A stretch of 64,000 bases of DNA from the NCBI RefSeq assembly GCF_009828105.1, contig NZ_WTYQ01000003.1:310001-374000 (forward strand). The letters are read 5' to 3'. The translations under genes were made by a program, and so were the position numbers. Source of the stretch: Altericroceibacterium indicum. GTDB lineage: Bacteria > Pseudomonadota > Alphaproteobacteria > Sphingomonadales > Sphingomonadaceae. The notes beneath the pieces are model-generated. The model made no database searches, had not been told where the DNA came from, and saw only the letters and a program-made list of their open reading frames with translations. Each line of letters begins with the position of its first letter. The stretch's first letter is position 1. Positions 18,645-27,503 of this stretch are shown one piece after another.

Positions 18645-19367
18645 ATGGCACGTGTTGCGATCGTTACCGGCGGAACCAGAGGAATTGGCAAGGCGATTTG
18701 CCTTGCACTGAAAGAAGACGGCGTCACCGTCGTTGCCAATTATGCAGGCAATGACGAGAAGGCACAGGCCTTCACCAAGGAAACTGGCATTCCTGCCTAC
18801 AAATGGGATGTCGGAGACCATGAAGCGGCGCTTGCAGGTTGCGCCAAAGTGGCAGAAGATATCGGCCCAATCGACATTCTCGTGAACAATGCTGGCATCA
18901 CTCGTGATGGCACATTGATGAAATTGTCGTTCGAAGATTGGGATGCGGTGATGCGCATCAATCTTGGCGGATGCTTCAATATGGCCAAGGCTTGTTTCCC
19001 CGGAATGCGTGATCGCAAATGGGGCCGCATCGTCAATATCGGTTCCATCAACGGTCAAGCTGGCCAATATGGTCAGGTCAATTACGCTGCTGCCAAAAGT
19101 GGGATACACGGATTCACAAAAGCTCTGGCTCAGGAAGGCGCAAAGTTTGGTGTCACTGTGAACGCCATCGCCCCTGGCTATATTGATACTGATATGGTTG
19201 CCGCCGTTCCAGAAACCGTGCTGCAAAAGATTGTATCGCGTATTCCTATCGGGCGCCTTGGCCATGCGCATGAAATTGCGCGAGGCGTGGCATTCCTTTG
19301 CGCCGATGACGGCGCTTTCGTCACTGGCTCTACGCTGTCCATCAACGGCGGCCAGCATATGTATTGA
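18645..19367 (+). CDS. phaB: Acetoacetyl-CoA reductase (SDR family)
   Basis: NADPH-dependent reduction of acetoacetyl-CoA to (R)-3-hydroxybutyryl-CoA for polyhydroxybutyrate synthesis. The 240-residue short-chain dehydrogenase has VTGGTRGIGKAI at the cofactor site, DILVNNAG, and catalytic Tyr and Lys in GQYGQVNYAAAKSG. INGQAGQYGQVNYAAAKSG and the terminal GGQHMY are typical of PhaB rather than FabG. No phaA or phaC is in the window. A 151-bp AT-rich upstream region probably holds its promoter, and a strong hairpin follows. Confidence 0.92.
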   Translation: MARVAIVTGGTRGIGKAICLALKEDGVTVVANYAGNDEKAQAFTKETGIPAYKWDVGDHEAALAGCAKVAEDIGPIDILVNNAGITRDGTLMKLSFEDWDAVMRINLGGCFNMAKACFPGMRDRKWGRIVNIGSINGQAGQYGQVNYAAAKSGIHGFTKALAQEGAKFGVTVNAIAPGYIDTDMVAAVPETVLQKIVSRIPIGRLGHAHEIARGVAFLCADDGAFVTGSTLSINGGQHMY

Positions 19368-19372
19368 TCAAG

Positions 19373-19417
19373 AACGCCTGCCCTAGTGCATTGCCTAATG
19401 CGCTGGGGCAGGCGTTT
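19373..19417 (+). terminator. Long hairpin terminator after phaB
   Basis: A 20-bp stem (19373-19392 with 19397-19416, two G-T wobbles) around loop GCCT, followed by TTTC. The tract is short, but the stem is very stable. It lies between phaB and the ribbon-helix-helix gene, so the latter may need its own promoter or readthrough. Confidence 0.75.
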
Positions 19418-19434
19418 CGCGATCAGAGGGAGGG

Positions 19435-19707
19435 ATGAGATTGTCGACCAGCCCTTATCATCCGCCAGTCAAACATTCTGTTGAAATCGCCGGTCACAAA
19501 ACATCCATTAGTCTGGAACCGGTTTTCTGGAATTTGCTGCGTGATGCAGCCGCTAAACGTTCGCTTCCGCTTAACGCATTGATTGCCGATATTGATGCTC
19601 AGCGTATCCTTGCAGACACCCCACCTGGACTTGCCAGCGCTATCCGTATTTGGCTCACTCTCGAGGCTGCACGCTTACACGAAGCAGACCTCGAAAGGGC
19701 GGGATAA
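19435..19707 (+). CDS. Ribbon-helix-helix (RHH_4 type) protein
   Basis: A 90-residue protein with the RHH_4 core KHSVEIAGHKTSISLEPVFW followed by LLRDAAAKRSLPLNALIADID. The beta strand VEIAGHKTSI would insert in the DNA major groove as a dimer. The family is annotated as DNA-binding, but targets are generally not known. AGAGGGAGGG precedes the ATG at 19435. It lies right after phaB, so a link to polyhydroxybutyrate control is possible but unproven. Confidence 0.83.
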   Translation: MRLSTSPYHPPVKHSVEIAGHKTSISLEPVFWNLLRDAAAKRSLPLNALIADIDAQRILADTPPGLASAIRIWLTLEAARLHEADLERAG

Positions 19708-19741
19708 CACCCGCCCTATTTTAGCAGCCCACCATAGCTCG

Positions 19742-19969
19742 TTAATAATTTGCTGGCGGATCGCTTGCCGGAAAGCTTTCATCACTGGCTTGATCGACAC
19801 TGTTCCACTGTCGTTTGGGCTTATCCGCCATCGCGGCTGGCCCTGCATCACGTATGGATGAGTTGCCCTGACCACCAGCATAGGCAGGCGAACTGCCATC
19901 GCGGGTTTTCTCATAATATTTATAGCCTGCATAACCAAGGCCACCAAGAACTGCGAGTTTGAGAAGCAT
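19742..19969 (-). CDS. Small membrane-anchored protein with DESFPASDPP tail
   Basis: A 75-residue protein starting at the ATG at 19969, preceded by AAAGGAG at good spacing. The first 20 residues (MLLKLAVLGGLGYAGYKYYE) form a short hydrophobic helix with G-x-x-G spacing. A polar linker follows, and the end reads SVDQASDESFPASDPPANY. The DESFPASDPP tail recurs in many small uncharacterised proteobacterial proteins, so I regard the gene as real. Function is unknown. A longer reading from 20026 is possible but lacks a ribosome-binding site. Confidence 0.7.
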   Translation of the reverse strand: MLLKLAVLGGLGYAGYKYYEKTRDGSSPAYAGGQGNSSIRDAGPAAMADKPKRQWNSVDQASDESFPASDPPANY

Positions 19970-20024
19970 ATTCTCACTCCTTTCATTTACACTGTCCTCA
20001 ACGTGCCGTGGAAAGGAAAGGTCC

Positions 20025-20059
20025 AAAGAAAAGGGGCCGGGCGATCACTCGCCCAGCCC
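20025..20059 (-). terminator. Terminator of murA
   Basis: GGGCCGGGCGA (20034-20044) and TCGCCCAGCCC (20049-20059) pair with one mismatch around TCAC. On the minus strand the stem is followed by TTTTCTTT. Confidence 0.85.
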
Positions 20060-20138
20060 AAAAATCATGCTTTATCAAGCAGTCAACCCTGGGAATAAGG
20101 GAACAAAGCGGCTGAACACTCCCTCTTGCGGAAGAGCT

Positions 20139-21419
20139 CTATTCGCCAACCCGTTCGATATCCGCGCCCACCAGTGCCAACTTTTCTTCCAACCGCGCAT
20201 AACCACGATCAAGATGATAGAGCCGGTGCACCATGGTTTCCCCTTCGGCAGCCAATCCGGCAATCACCAAGCTCATCGACGCGCGCAAATCCGTAGCCAT
20301 GACTTCAGCACCAGTCATTTTGGTCACGCCATGAACAATCGCCGTACGGCCCGACGTTTCAATATGCGCCCCCATGCGGTTCAACTCCGGAACGTGCATG
20401 TAGCGGTTTTCAAAGATCGTTTCGGTCAGCACAGAGGTGCCTTCCGCTCGGCACAAAAGAGCCATCAATTGCGCCTGCATATCCGTCGCGAAGCCAGGGT
20501 AAGGAGCGGTAGAAATATTTACCGCACGCAAAGGACCGTTTGCGTCAATGAAGATGCCATTCTTGCCGGTCTCGACATGTACGCCAGCGTTGCGAAGAGC
20601 GTGAATGGTGGCTGCCATGTCCGCCGCTTCAGCACCATCCAAATGAACCGCACCGCCAGTAATCGCCGCGGCACAAGCATAGGAACCCGCTTCGATCCGA
20701 TCAGCCATGCATTTATAGGTCGCCCCATTCAGCCGCTTCACACCGTGAATGGTCAGATCTGACGAACCAATCCCCTCAATTTCCGCCCCCATGGCGACGA
20801 GGAGGTTACACAAATCAACAATTTCCGGCTCTCGCGCGGCATTAGTGAGGCGGGATGTTCCATTGGCCAGCACTGCAGCCATCAAGGCGTTCTCCGTGGC
20901 ACCGACAGACACAACGGGAAAATCGAAGTCACCGCCACTCAGGCCACCGTCAGGCGCCATGGCGCGGACATAGCCCTGTGCCAGTTCAATTGTCGCGCCG
21001 AGCGCTTCCAGAACTTTCAAATGAAGGTCGATCGGCCGATTCCCGATTGCACAACCGCCCGGCAAGGAAACGGTCGCTTCTCCGGCTCGGGCAAGCAATG
21101 GACCCAGCACCAGAATCGACGCACGCATTTTCCGCACAAGATCGTAAGGCGCAGTCGTTCCGGTCAGCCGAGTCGCTTGCAGGGTAATCACCCGGCCAAA
21201 ATCATCCGGGCGGCCACCAGCGATCGACACTGACACGCCGAACTGTGTCATAAGGTGTTGAAAGCCATCGATATCCGCCAAACGCGGCAAGTTGCGTAAG
21301 GTCAGTGGCTCTTCTGTCAACAGGGCGCAGGGTATCAGAGTCAGCGCAGCATTCTTGGCACCGGAAATTGGAATTGTGCCGGCGAGACGATTGCCGCCGC
21401 GAATAATAATCTTGTCCAT
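20139..21419 (-). CDS. murA: UDP-N-acetylglucosamine 1-carboxyvinyltransferase
   Basis: First committed step of peptidoglycan synthesis: transfers enolpyruvate from PEP to UDP-GlcNAc. The 426 residues begin [20 protein letters not shown] with catalytic Lys in SGAKNAALT. The active-site loop [16 protein letters not shown] keeps the cysteine that fosfomycin modifies, so the enzyme is of the sensitive type. [17 protein letters not shown] and [17 protein letters not shown] complete the family pattern. It is divergent from galU, another UDP-sugar gene, across about 90 bp. Confidence 0.97.
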   Translation of the reverse strand: MDKIIIRGGNRLAGTIPISGAKNAALTLIPCALLTEEPLTLRNLPRLADIDGFQHLMTQFGVSVSIAGGRPDDFGRVITLQATRLTGTTAPYDLVRKMRASILVLGPLLARAGEATVSLPGGCAIGNRPIDLHLKVLEALGATIELAQGYVRAMAPDGGLSGGDFDFPVVSVGATENALMAAVLANGTSRLTNAAREPEIVDLCNLLVAMGAEIEGIGSSDLTIHGVKRLNGATYKCMADRIEAGSYACAAAITGGAVHLDGAEAADMAATIHALRNAGVHVETGKNGIFIDANGPLRAVNISTAPYPGFATDMQAQLMALLCRAEGTSVLTETIFENRYMHVPELNRMGAHIETSGRTAIVHGVTKMTGAEVMATDLRASMSLVIAGLAAEGETMVHRLYHLDRGYARLEEKLALVGADIERVGE

Positions 21420-21475
21420 ACCAAGCGTTTAGCGCGATTGGCAAAACGAACAAGAGAGTCATGTCAATTAGGTTG

Positions 21476-21503
21476 TTGACCTCAGGCTTTCCCCTCTTAT
21501 TGT
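21476..21503 (+). promoter_or_regulatory. Candidate galU promoter
   Basis: TTGACC (21476-21481) and TATTGT (21498-21503) with a 16-bp spacer resemble sigma-70 -35 and -10 boxes. Transcription would begin near 21510, almost at the ATG at 21512. Confidence 0.45.
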
Positions 21504-21511
21504 GCAGTGCA

Positions 21512-22384
21512 ATGAGCACGCATAAACCCATCAAGAAAGCCGTTTTCCCGGTCGCCGGGCTCGGTACTCGTTTTCTTCCAGCCACCAAGGCTATCCCCAA
21601 GGAGCTGCTGCCGATCGTTGATCGCCCGCTGATCCAATATGCGGTGGATGAAGCGCGGGAAGCTGGCATTGAAGAGATCATTTTCGTCACCGGGCGCGGC
21701 AAGACTGCGCTGGTCGAAAATTTCGACATCGCGTTTGAGCTGGAACAAACCATGCGCGAACGCGGCAAGGATCTCGGTGTGCTGGACCCGACCCGCTTTA
21801 CACCTGGCGATCTCATCACTGTGCGTCAGCAGGTGCCCCTGGGTCTCGGTCATGCAATCTGGTGCGCACGGGCAATCGTTGGAGATGAGCCTTTCGCCAT
21901 TCTTTTGCCCGACGAATTGATGGTGGGTGAAACCGGCTGCATGAAGCAGATGGTCGAAGCCTATAATGAAGTTGGCGGCAACCTCGTCTCTGTGCTGGAA
22001 GTGCCGCATGATCAGGTGTCAAGCTACGGCGTGATTGATCCGGGTAGCAGCAGCGGCGCACTCACCGAAGTGCGCGGTCTGGTGGAAAAGCCCAAGGTTG
22101 AAGACGCACCTTCCAACAAGATTGTTTCAGGCCGTTACATCCTTCAGCCAGACGTGATGCGCACTCTGCAGACGCAGGAAAAGGGCGCAGGCGGCGAAAT
22201 CCAATTGACCGACGCCATGGCCAAAATGATCGGTCACCAACCATTCCATGCCGTCACCTTCAACGGCAAGCGCTACGATTGCGGTAGTAAGGTGGGCTTT
22301 GTGGAAGCCACGCTTGCTCTTGCGCTTGAGCGTGAAGATATGGGGGCTGAAATTCGCGCAATCGCTAAGAAGCTTCTCGACTAG
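21512..22384 (+). CDS. galU: UTP-glucose-1-phosphate uridylyltransferase
   Basis: Makes UDP-glucose for surface polysaccharide. The 290-residue form from the ATG at 21512 begins MSTHKPIKKAVFPVAGLGTR, matching the family start; an in-frame ATG at 21461 would add 17 residues with poor similarity and would overlap a promoter-like pair. Signature AGLGTRFLPATKAIPKELLP holds the nucleotide-binding loop; FVTGRGKTALVENFD, ILLPDELMVG (acidic metal site) and GSKVGFVEATLALAL follow. No Shine-Dalgarno is visible before 21512. It is followed by a strong terminator. Confidence 0.95.
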   Translation: MSTHKPIKKAVFPVAGLGTRFLPATKAIPKELLPIVDRPLIQYAVDEAREAGIEEIIFVTGRGKTALVENFDIAFELEQTMRERGKDLGVLDPTRFTPGDLITVRQQVPLGLGHAIWCARAIVGDEPFAILLPDELMVGETGCMKQMVEAYNEVGGNLVSVLEVPHDQVSSYGVIDPGSSSGALTEVRGLVEKPKVEDAPSNKIVSGRYILQPDVMRTLQTQEKGAGGEIQLTDAMAKMIGHQPFHAVTFNGKRYDCGSKVGFVEATLALALEREDMGAEIRAIAKKLLD

Positions 22385-22410
22385 GCCCTAATTCCACCAC
22401 ATAAAAACCA

Positions 22411-22443
22411 AAAAGCCCGCCAGGTTATACCTCGCGGGCTTTT
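22411..22443 (+). terminator. Bidirectional terminator after galU
   Basis: AAAAGCCCGC (22411-22420) pairs with GCGGGCTTTT (22434-22443). T runs follow on the plus strand and on the minus strand, so it can serve both galU and the convergent M23 gene. Confidence 0.9.
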
Positions 22444-22472
22444 GTTTGCCTGACAGAATAATAGGGACACAG

Positions 22473-22494
22473 AAAAGGCGGCATTACTGCCGCC
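22473..22494 (-). terminator. Terminator of the M23 peptidase gene
   Basis: GGCGGCA (22477-22483), loop TTAC, TGCCGCC (22488-22494); on the minus strand TTTTC follows the stem. Confidence 0.75.
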
Positions 22495-22543
22495 CTTTCA
22501 CCCTCTCCAAACACTTAAGCCTTTAGCTTATTCAGCCTTTACC

Positions 22544-23221
22544 TTATTCTGGGCCACCCATGCCGCCACCATTTTCATTCACAGCCAGTTCGGTGGTAAT
22601 CATGTAAGGACGTGGATCAACCGCTTCACCATCTACACGCACTTCATAATGAAGGTGCGGGCCGGTGGACCGGCCAGTTGTGCCAATATAGCCGATCAAT
22701 TCGCCCTTTTTCACATGCTCACCGGCATTCACAGTGTAGCTGGAAAGGTGGGCGTAGCGGGTTTCCAGATCGCCGCCATGTTCGATCTGCACGTAATTCC
22801 CATAGGAACCGAAATATTGCGCCTTGCCGACTGTGCCATCAGCGGTGGCATATACCGGTGTGCCGCGTGGGCCGGCCAGATCGACACCCTTATGCGCAGC
22901 GCGCTTGTGCAGAACTGGATGATTGCGCATCCCGTACCCGCTGGTGAGGGTAACCCCTTCAACCGGCATACCTGCAGGGACAAAAATTTTCATTTGAGGA
23001 CCAGCGGCCAGTTCGCCGCCATTGTCAATCTTGCGCCAGCTGGCAAAGAGCTGCTGAAACTCGCGCTCACCGTCACCAATCTTGCTGTCCTTGTCGGACT
23101 TCACAGCGCCAGTAATCTGAGTGGTTGCGGCATTGGTGCCTGCATGGGCCGGGCTTGCTGCCATCACGATCATTGCGGCAGTAGCACCAGTGATTGCTCG
23201 GAATGTGTTGTTCAAAAGCAT
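22544..23221 (-). CDS. M23 family metallopeptidase (LytM/lysostaphin type)
   Basis: Exported zinc endopeptidase that cuts peptidoglycan cross-bridges. The ATG at 23221 gives 225 residues and a signal peptide (AITGATAAMIVMAASPAHA); AGAGG lies before it. The catalytic domain has the zinc pattern GYGMRNHPVLHKRAAHKGVD (H-x3-D) and the second ligand pair in STGPHLHYEV, preceded by YATADGTVGKAQYFGSYGN. Residues 35-90 are a short linker without a coiled coil. The C-terminal NENGGGMGGPE is disordered. A perfect 16-bp palindrome lies 30 bp upstream. Confidence 0.92.
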   Translation of the reverse strand: MLLNNTFRAITGATAAMIVMAASPAHAGTNAATTQITGAVKSDKDSKIGDGEREFQQLFASWRKIDNGGELAAGPQMKIFVPAGMPVEGVTLTSGYGMRNHPVLHKRAAHKGVDLAGPRGTPVYATADGTVGKAQYFGSYGNYVQIEHGGDLETRYAHLSSYTVNAGEHVKKGELIGYIGTTGRSTGPHLHYEVRVDGEAVDPRPYMITTELAVNENGGGMGGPE

Positions 23222-23250
23222 GCGACCTCTTTGTTCCCGTCCATAGTCGT

Positions 23251-23266
23251 GGATACATCTGTATCC
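23251..23266. promoter_or_regulatory. Palindrome upstream of M23 gene
   Basis: GGATACA-TC-TGTATCC, a perfect 7-bp inverted repeat 30 bp before the start codon at 23221. Position suits a repressor operator or a structured 5' UTR. Confidence 0.4.
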
Positions 23267-23379
23267 GTCGGCTTCCCCCGGTGAGGTCGACCACAAATTG
23301 ATAGGCCGAACTCGCTTTTCGAAAAATACGGGAACCTCCCGCCTTCCGTCTGGTTACTAGGTATGCGGGTAAAAGAAGA

Positions 23380-24168
23380 TTAAGCAACAGCCTCATAGAA
23401 GCTGCGCGACAAACCGGCTGCACTGCGCGCTGAGTCGTTGAACGGAGGCTTCAAGCTGCCTCTAAAGTGCTTTTTGACCAGCCTTTTCCAAAGAATCTCA
23501 GGTGTTTCATCGTGGCTTAGGCACCAAGCGGTGAAATGTTTGGCGCCGAAGTGAACATGACGAATCTCGTCTGACAGGATTCTTTCCAGAATCTTCGCCC
23601 CACCAAGATCGCCTTGCCCGCGCACGCGATTGAGCGTCGCCGGTGTGACATCAAGCCCGCGTGCCTCCAGCACCATCGGCACAATCGCCAGCCGCGCGGC
23701 AACATCATGACAGGTTTCCTGCGCGGCTTCCCACAGACCATCATGCGCTGGCAGATCACCATATTGGATACCGATTTGGCGAAGCTTGCGATCAATGAGT
23801 GCAAAATGCATCGCTTCATCCGCCGCCACGGAGAGGAAATCGGCAATGAATTCCTCATCCATCTCACTGCCAAACCGGCCAACCATATCCAGCGCCAGAT
23901 CAATCGCGACAAATTCAATATGCGCGAGTGAATGCCACAAGGCGATGCGGGTTTTCTCTGAACCGCCCTTGGCCCGCCGGGGCATCTGGCTGGGAGGCAA
24001 GAGTTTCAGGCGATCTGGCCAGCAGGGCCGGTCAGGCATCGCGGTGCTCAGTGCACCGCTTAACCGACCCTGCCGCCAATCGCGCACCAATTGGCGCGTC
24101 GCCATGACTTTGGCACGCGGATCGCCGGTCAGCAGAGCTGCTCTGATGGCTTCCCCCAGACTTTGCAT
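23380..24168 (-). CDS. DUF455 ferritin-like protein
   Basis: A 262-residue protein of the DUF455 family, predicted to have a ferritin-like di-iron four-helix bundle. Candidate metal ligands lie in WHSLAHIEFVAIDLALDM (His and Glu), AADEAMHFALIDRKL (Glu and His) and LSDEIRHVHFGAKHF (Glu and His), the spacing expected for the fold. Function is unknown; some relatives are described as tRNA-modifying MiaE-like. It lies nine bases after bcp on the same strand and closes the glnE-bcp-DUF455 run. Confidence 0.87.
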   Translation of the reverse strand: MQSLGEAIRAALLTGDPRAKVMATRQLVRDWRQGRLSGALSTAMPDRPCWPDRLKLLPPSQMPRRAKGGSEKTRIALWHSLAHIEFVAIDLALDMVGRFGSEMDEEFIADFLSVAADEAMHFALIDRKLRQIGIQYGDLPAHDGLWEAAQETCHDVAARLAIVPMVLEARGLDVTPATLNRVRGQGDLGGAKILERILSDEIRHVHFGAKHFTAWCLSHDETPEILWKRLVKKHFRGSLKPPFNDSARSAAGLSRSFYEAVA

Positions 24169-24177
24169 GAAAATTCC

Positions 24178-24660
24178 TTAAAGCGCCTGTGCCGCTTCAA
24201 GCACGGCCTGGGCATGGCCTTTCACTTTGACCTTACGCCACACCTGGGCAATTTTGCCATCCGGCCCGACGAGATAGGTCGTGCGTTCCATCCCCATGTA
24301 TTTTCTACCATACATGTTTTTCTCAACCCAAATGCCGAGCGCTTCAGCGATTCCCTCAGGGCCGTCCACCGGTGTGTCAGAGGCAAGTGGAGCCGTCAGC
24401 TCCTGCTTTTCAATGAATTTCAAATGCTTGGCTGGCGGGTCTTTACTTACCCCTAGCAGTGCTGTGCCTGCTGCATCAAACTCAGCTTTGAGCGCAGAAA
24501 AATCCTTATTCTCCGTGGTGCAGCCCGGTGTTGCGTCCTTGGGATAGAAAAACAGGACAAGCTTTTTCCCGGCAAAATCTGACGGTTTTATCTGTCCACC
24601 ATCCGTGGTTTCCAGCGCAATATCAGGTATCATATCGCCAATGTCTGGGCGTTCGCTCAT
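24178..24660 (-). CDS. bcp: Thioredoxin-dependent peroxiredoxin, BCP/PrxQ family
   Basis: Reduces hydrogen peroxide and organic peroxides in the cytoplasm. The 160-residue protein has FFYPKDATPGCTTENKDFSA; the peroxidatic Cys lies in TPGC. The second cysteine that E. coli BCP carries five residues later is missing here (Asn-Lys in its place), and no other Cys is visible, so it should work by a 1-Cys mechanism with an outside reductant. The start overlaps the glnE stop by four bases (ATGA). Confidence 0.93.
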   Translation of the reverse strand: MSERPDIGDMIPDIALETTDGGQIKPSDFAGKKLVLFFYPKDATPGCTTENKDFSALKAEFDAAGTALLGVSKDPPAKHLKFIEKQELTAPLASDTPVDGPEGIAEALGIWVEKNMYGRKYMGMERTTYLVGPDGKIAQVWRKVKVKGHAQAVLEAAQAL

Positions 24661-27362
24661 GCTGTAATCTCCAATGTCTCGCCAAACAGATCAGCCCAAA
24701 GGCTGGCCACTCCATGCCGTGCTTCTGTCAGGTCTTTCAAGAGCTGAGGGAAAGAAGCCTGCCCGCAAATCCGCGCGAGAGCCTCCTGCCCGATGGCGCT
24801 GGGGATATGCCCGTCAGGCGCAAGCAGGCGCGCTGCAACGAGCAGCCGGGTAAGCCGGTCATACCATTGCGCGAAATCGGTCGGCACCAGATCTCTTTCT
24901 GCTAATGATGCAATGGCTTGGCCCAGATCAGGCTCCAGTGCTACGCCATCACGCAATTGCAGATAGTGCAGTGCAAATTCACAATCGACGAGGCCACCAC
25001 GCAGCAGTTTGGCGTCCAGCGGCCCGGAAGGGTGTTTGTGCTTTTCCATCTCATTGCGCATTTTCAGCACATCTTCGCGCAAAGTGGCCGGATCACGGGC
25101 CGCTTCAAGCACCGAACAGATCATATCGCGCAATTCCGCCTGTGCAGCGGGTGGCCCGTAGAGTGGGCGGGCACGGGTAAGTGCCATATGCTCCCAGGTC
25201 CAGGCATCCTGTTTTTGGTAGCGGGCAAAACTCTCCAAACTCACCGCCAATGGCCCTTGCGCACCTTGCGGACGCAACCGTGTGTCTACTTCATACAGCG
25301 CGCCCTGTGCGGTCGGCACGCTCATCGCAGCCGAGACCCGTTGGGCCAGCCGGTTGAAATAGAGCGAAGCGGTGAGCGGGCGTCGCCCATCGGATTCGAT
25401 CCCGATATCTCCGGTGAAGAGAAATACGATGTCGAGGTCAGAGGCATGAGTGAGTGCGCCCCCGCCCAATCGGCCCAGCCCGAGAATCACCAGTTCACCG
25501 CCGGGCACCTTGCCGTGGGTTTCCTGAAATTCGGTGCAGGCGGCCTGCGCCCCAGCTTGCAACGCCGCTTCAGCAACGCGTGACAGGCCTGCCGCAATAT
25601 CGAGCGGATCATGCCGTGCCTCGATCAATTGCGTACCCAGAGCAAAGCGTTCTTCGCCCACAATCCGGCGAATCCGATCGAGCCGCCGTTCATAATCATC
25701 ACCGCGTTCCGGCCGAACCATTCGCGCGCGCAGAGCCTCTACGCCTCCGGGCAGGTCGAGCGCACTGGTATCAATGAGCGCATCAAGCAATTCAGGGCGA
25801 CGCGAGAGTTCATCAGCCAGTGGCGGAGCGAGCGTCAGCAAACGGAGCACCTGATCGAGCAGGCCCGGCCGCGCTTCAAACAAGCGGAACAGGTTAATCG
25901 CGCTCGGCAGGCGCGACAGCAGCGTTTCCCAGCGGGTAAAGGCGCGCTGTGGATCGGGTGCTTCGATCAAGGCTTCAAGCAGGGCCGGCAGTACCGCATC
26001 GAACGCCAGCCGCGCTTCGGCGCTGCGCAACGCACGCATATTGTCTTTCCAGCTTTCAATCCGAGCAGCCAAAGCGCCGGGCTGGTCAAAACCGAGCGCT
26101 TCCATTCTGTCCGATACTGCGCCCCCATCGGGCAAAGACGCAAAAGAGGCAGAATCCTCCCCCGGACGGTCAAGCAATTGATCATAACGCTGTGCCACTT
26201 GGCTGGTAATCTCGGCCAGCTCGCGCACCAGTGCCGCACCATCTTCCAGCCCAGCCAGAGCAGCGACATTATCCAGCGATGAAGATGATTCAGGCAGGGA
26301 ATGCGTTTGGCGGTCATGGACCATTTGCAAACGGTGTTCGATCTCACGCAGCCGGTCATAGGATTGCCCCAGAACATCGGCATCTTCGCGCTTGATAATG
26401 GACGCATCGGCCAGCGCATCCAGCGCTTGCCGCGTGCCACGGCATTGGAGGGAAGGATTGCGCCCACCATGGATCAACTGATGGGTCTGGGCATAGAATT
26501 CCACTTCCCGAATCCCGCCCCGGCCCTGTTTCACATTGAAGCCAGGCCCCGGTTCACGCGGGCCATCATGATGATCGCGAATCCGCTCTGTCAGGCGTCG
26601 GATCTCTTCCAGCGCGGTGAAATCAAGGCTCCGGCGCCAGACGAAACTGTGAATCGCATCGAGGAAATCCTCGCCTGCTGTGATGTCACCTGCCGCAGCC
26701 CGCGCGCGAATAAAGGCTGCCCGTTCCCACGCCAGTGCGGAGCTTTCATAATGGCTAAGCGCCGCTGGCACCGACACAGATAGGGGGCTGACTTCGGAGG
26801 CCGGACGCAGTCGCAGATCAACCCTGAACACATATCCTTCACCGGTTTGTTTGGTGAGCACTTCCATCAACGTTCGCGCGACCCGTTGCGCCGCTTCGCC
26901 CGGATCATCGCGTTCCCGCCGGGGCAAAGTGTCAGGATCAAATAGCAGAATCGGGTCAATATCCGAGCTGTAATTGAGTTCGCGCGCACCATGTTTGCCA
27001 AGCGCCAAGCCAATAAAGCCCAGTGGCTCCGCATCAGGCACCCGGCGCGTGACCGCATGGGAAATCGCTTGATCAAGCGCGCGATCAGCGAAATCGGACA
27101 GTTCTTCCATCACCCGGGTGACCGGGAAAGCCCCCGCCAGATCGCCAATGCCCAGCGCCACCGCCAGGCCAATCCGTTCGCGCCGCAAAGCCACGCCCAC
27201 ATCATCGCAAGATTGCCCGGCAGCTTTCGCCCATGCCAGTGCTTGTTCACCGTCCCCTTTGGCGAGAATCTCTGCGAGTTCGGGTTGCCGCTCCAGCCCG
27301 AGCGAGAGAAAAGGGGAATGCGCCCGCGCGCGCTTCAAAGCCTCTGTGAAATCACCTGTCAT
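24657..27362 (-). CDS. glnE: Bifunctional glutamine-synthetase adenylyltransferase/deadenylase
   Basis: Controls glutamine synthetase by adding or removing AMP in response to PII. The 901 residues hold two nucleotidyltransferase domains: an N-terminal one with ELNYSSDIDPILLFD near residue 130 (deadenylase) and a C-terminal one with THASDLDIVFLFTGD near residue 640 (adenylyltransferase), each followed by a helical GlnD-type domain. GRGGIREVEFYAQTHQLIHG is characteristic. It heads the glnE-bcp-DUF455 operon and is divergent from the M28 peptidase gene. Slightly shorter than the E. coli protein, as usual in this class. Confidence 0.96.
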   Translation of the reverse strand: MTGDFTEALKRARAHSPFLSLGLERQPELAEILAKGDGEQALAWAKAAGQSCDDVGVALRRERIGLAVALGIGDLAGAFPVTRVMEELSDFADRALDQAISHAVTRRVPDAEPLGFIGLALGKHGARELNYSSDIDPILLFDPDTLPRRERDDPGEAAQRVARTLMEVLTKQTGEGYVFRVDLRLRPASEVSPLSVSVPAALSHYESSALAWERAAFIRARAAAGDITAGEDFLDAIHSFVWRRSLDFTALEEIRRLTERIRDHHDGPREPGPGFNVKQGRGGIREVEFYAQTHQLIHGGRNPSLQCRGTRQALDALADASIIKREDADVLGQSYDRLREIEHRLQMVHDRQTHSLPESSSSLDNVAALAGLEDGAALVRELAEITSQVAQRYDQLLDRPGEDSASFASLPDGGAVSDRMEALGFDQPGALAARIESWKDNMRALRSAEARLAFDAVLPALLEALIEAPDPQRAFTRWETLLSRLPSAINLFRLFEARPGLLDQVLRLLTLAPPLADELSRRPELLDALIDTSALDLPGGVEALRARMVRPERGDDYERRLDRIRRIVGEERFALGTQLIEARHDPLDIAAGLSRVAEAALQAGAQAACTEFQETHGKVPGGELVILGLGRLGGGALTHASDLDIVFLFTGDIGIESDGRRPLTASLYFNRLAQRVSAAMSVPTAQGALYEVDTRLRPQGAQGPLAVSLESFARYQKQDAWTWEHMALTRARPLYGPPAAQAELRDMICSVLEAARDPATLREDVLKMRNEMEKHKHPSGPLDAKLLRGGLVDCEFALHYLQLRDGVALEPDLGQAIASLAERDLVPTDFAQWYDRLTRLLVAARLLAPDGHIPSAIGQEALARICGQASFPQLLKDLTEARHGVASLWADLFGETLEITA

Positions 27363-27503
27363 GCCTTGCGTGGTGCCCGCTTGCAGCCATCAGAGCAAGA
27401 GTCTGGATTTGCACTCATAAAACTCCATTCGGCTCAGCACACTTGAGGCGCGCGCCATGCTTTGCCACAAGGCCGCATCGCAATGCCCAAAAGGGGGATT
27501 AGA

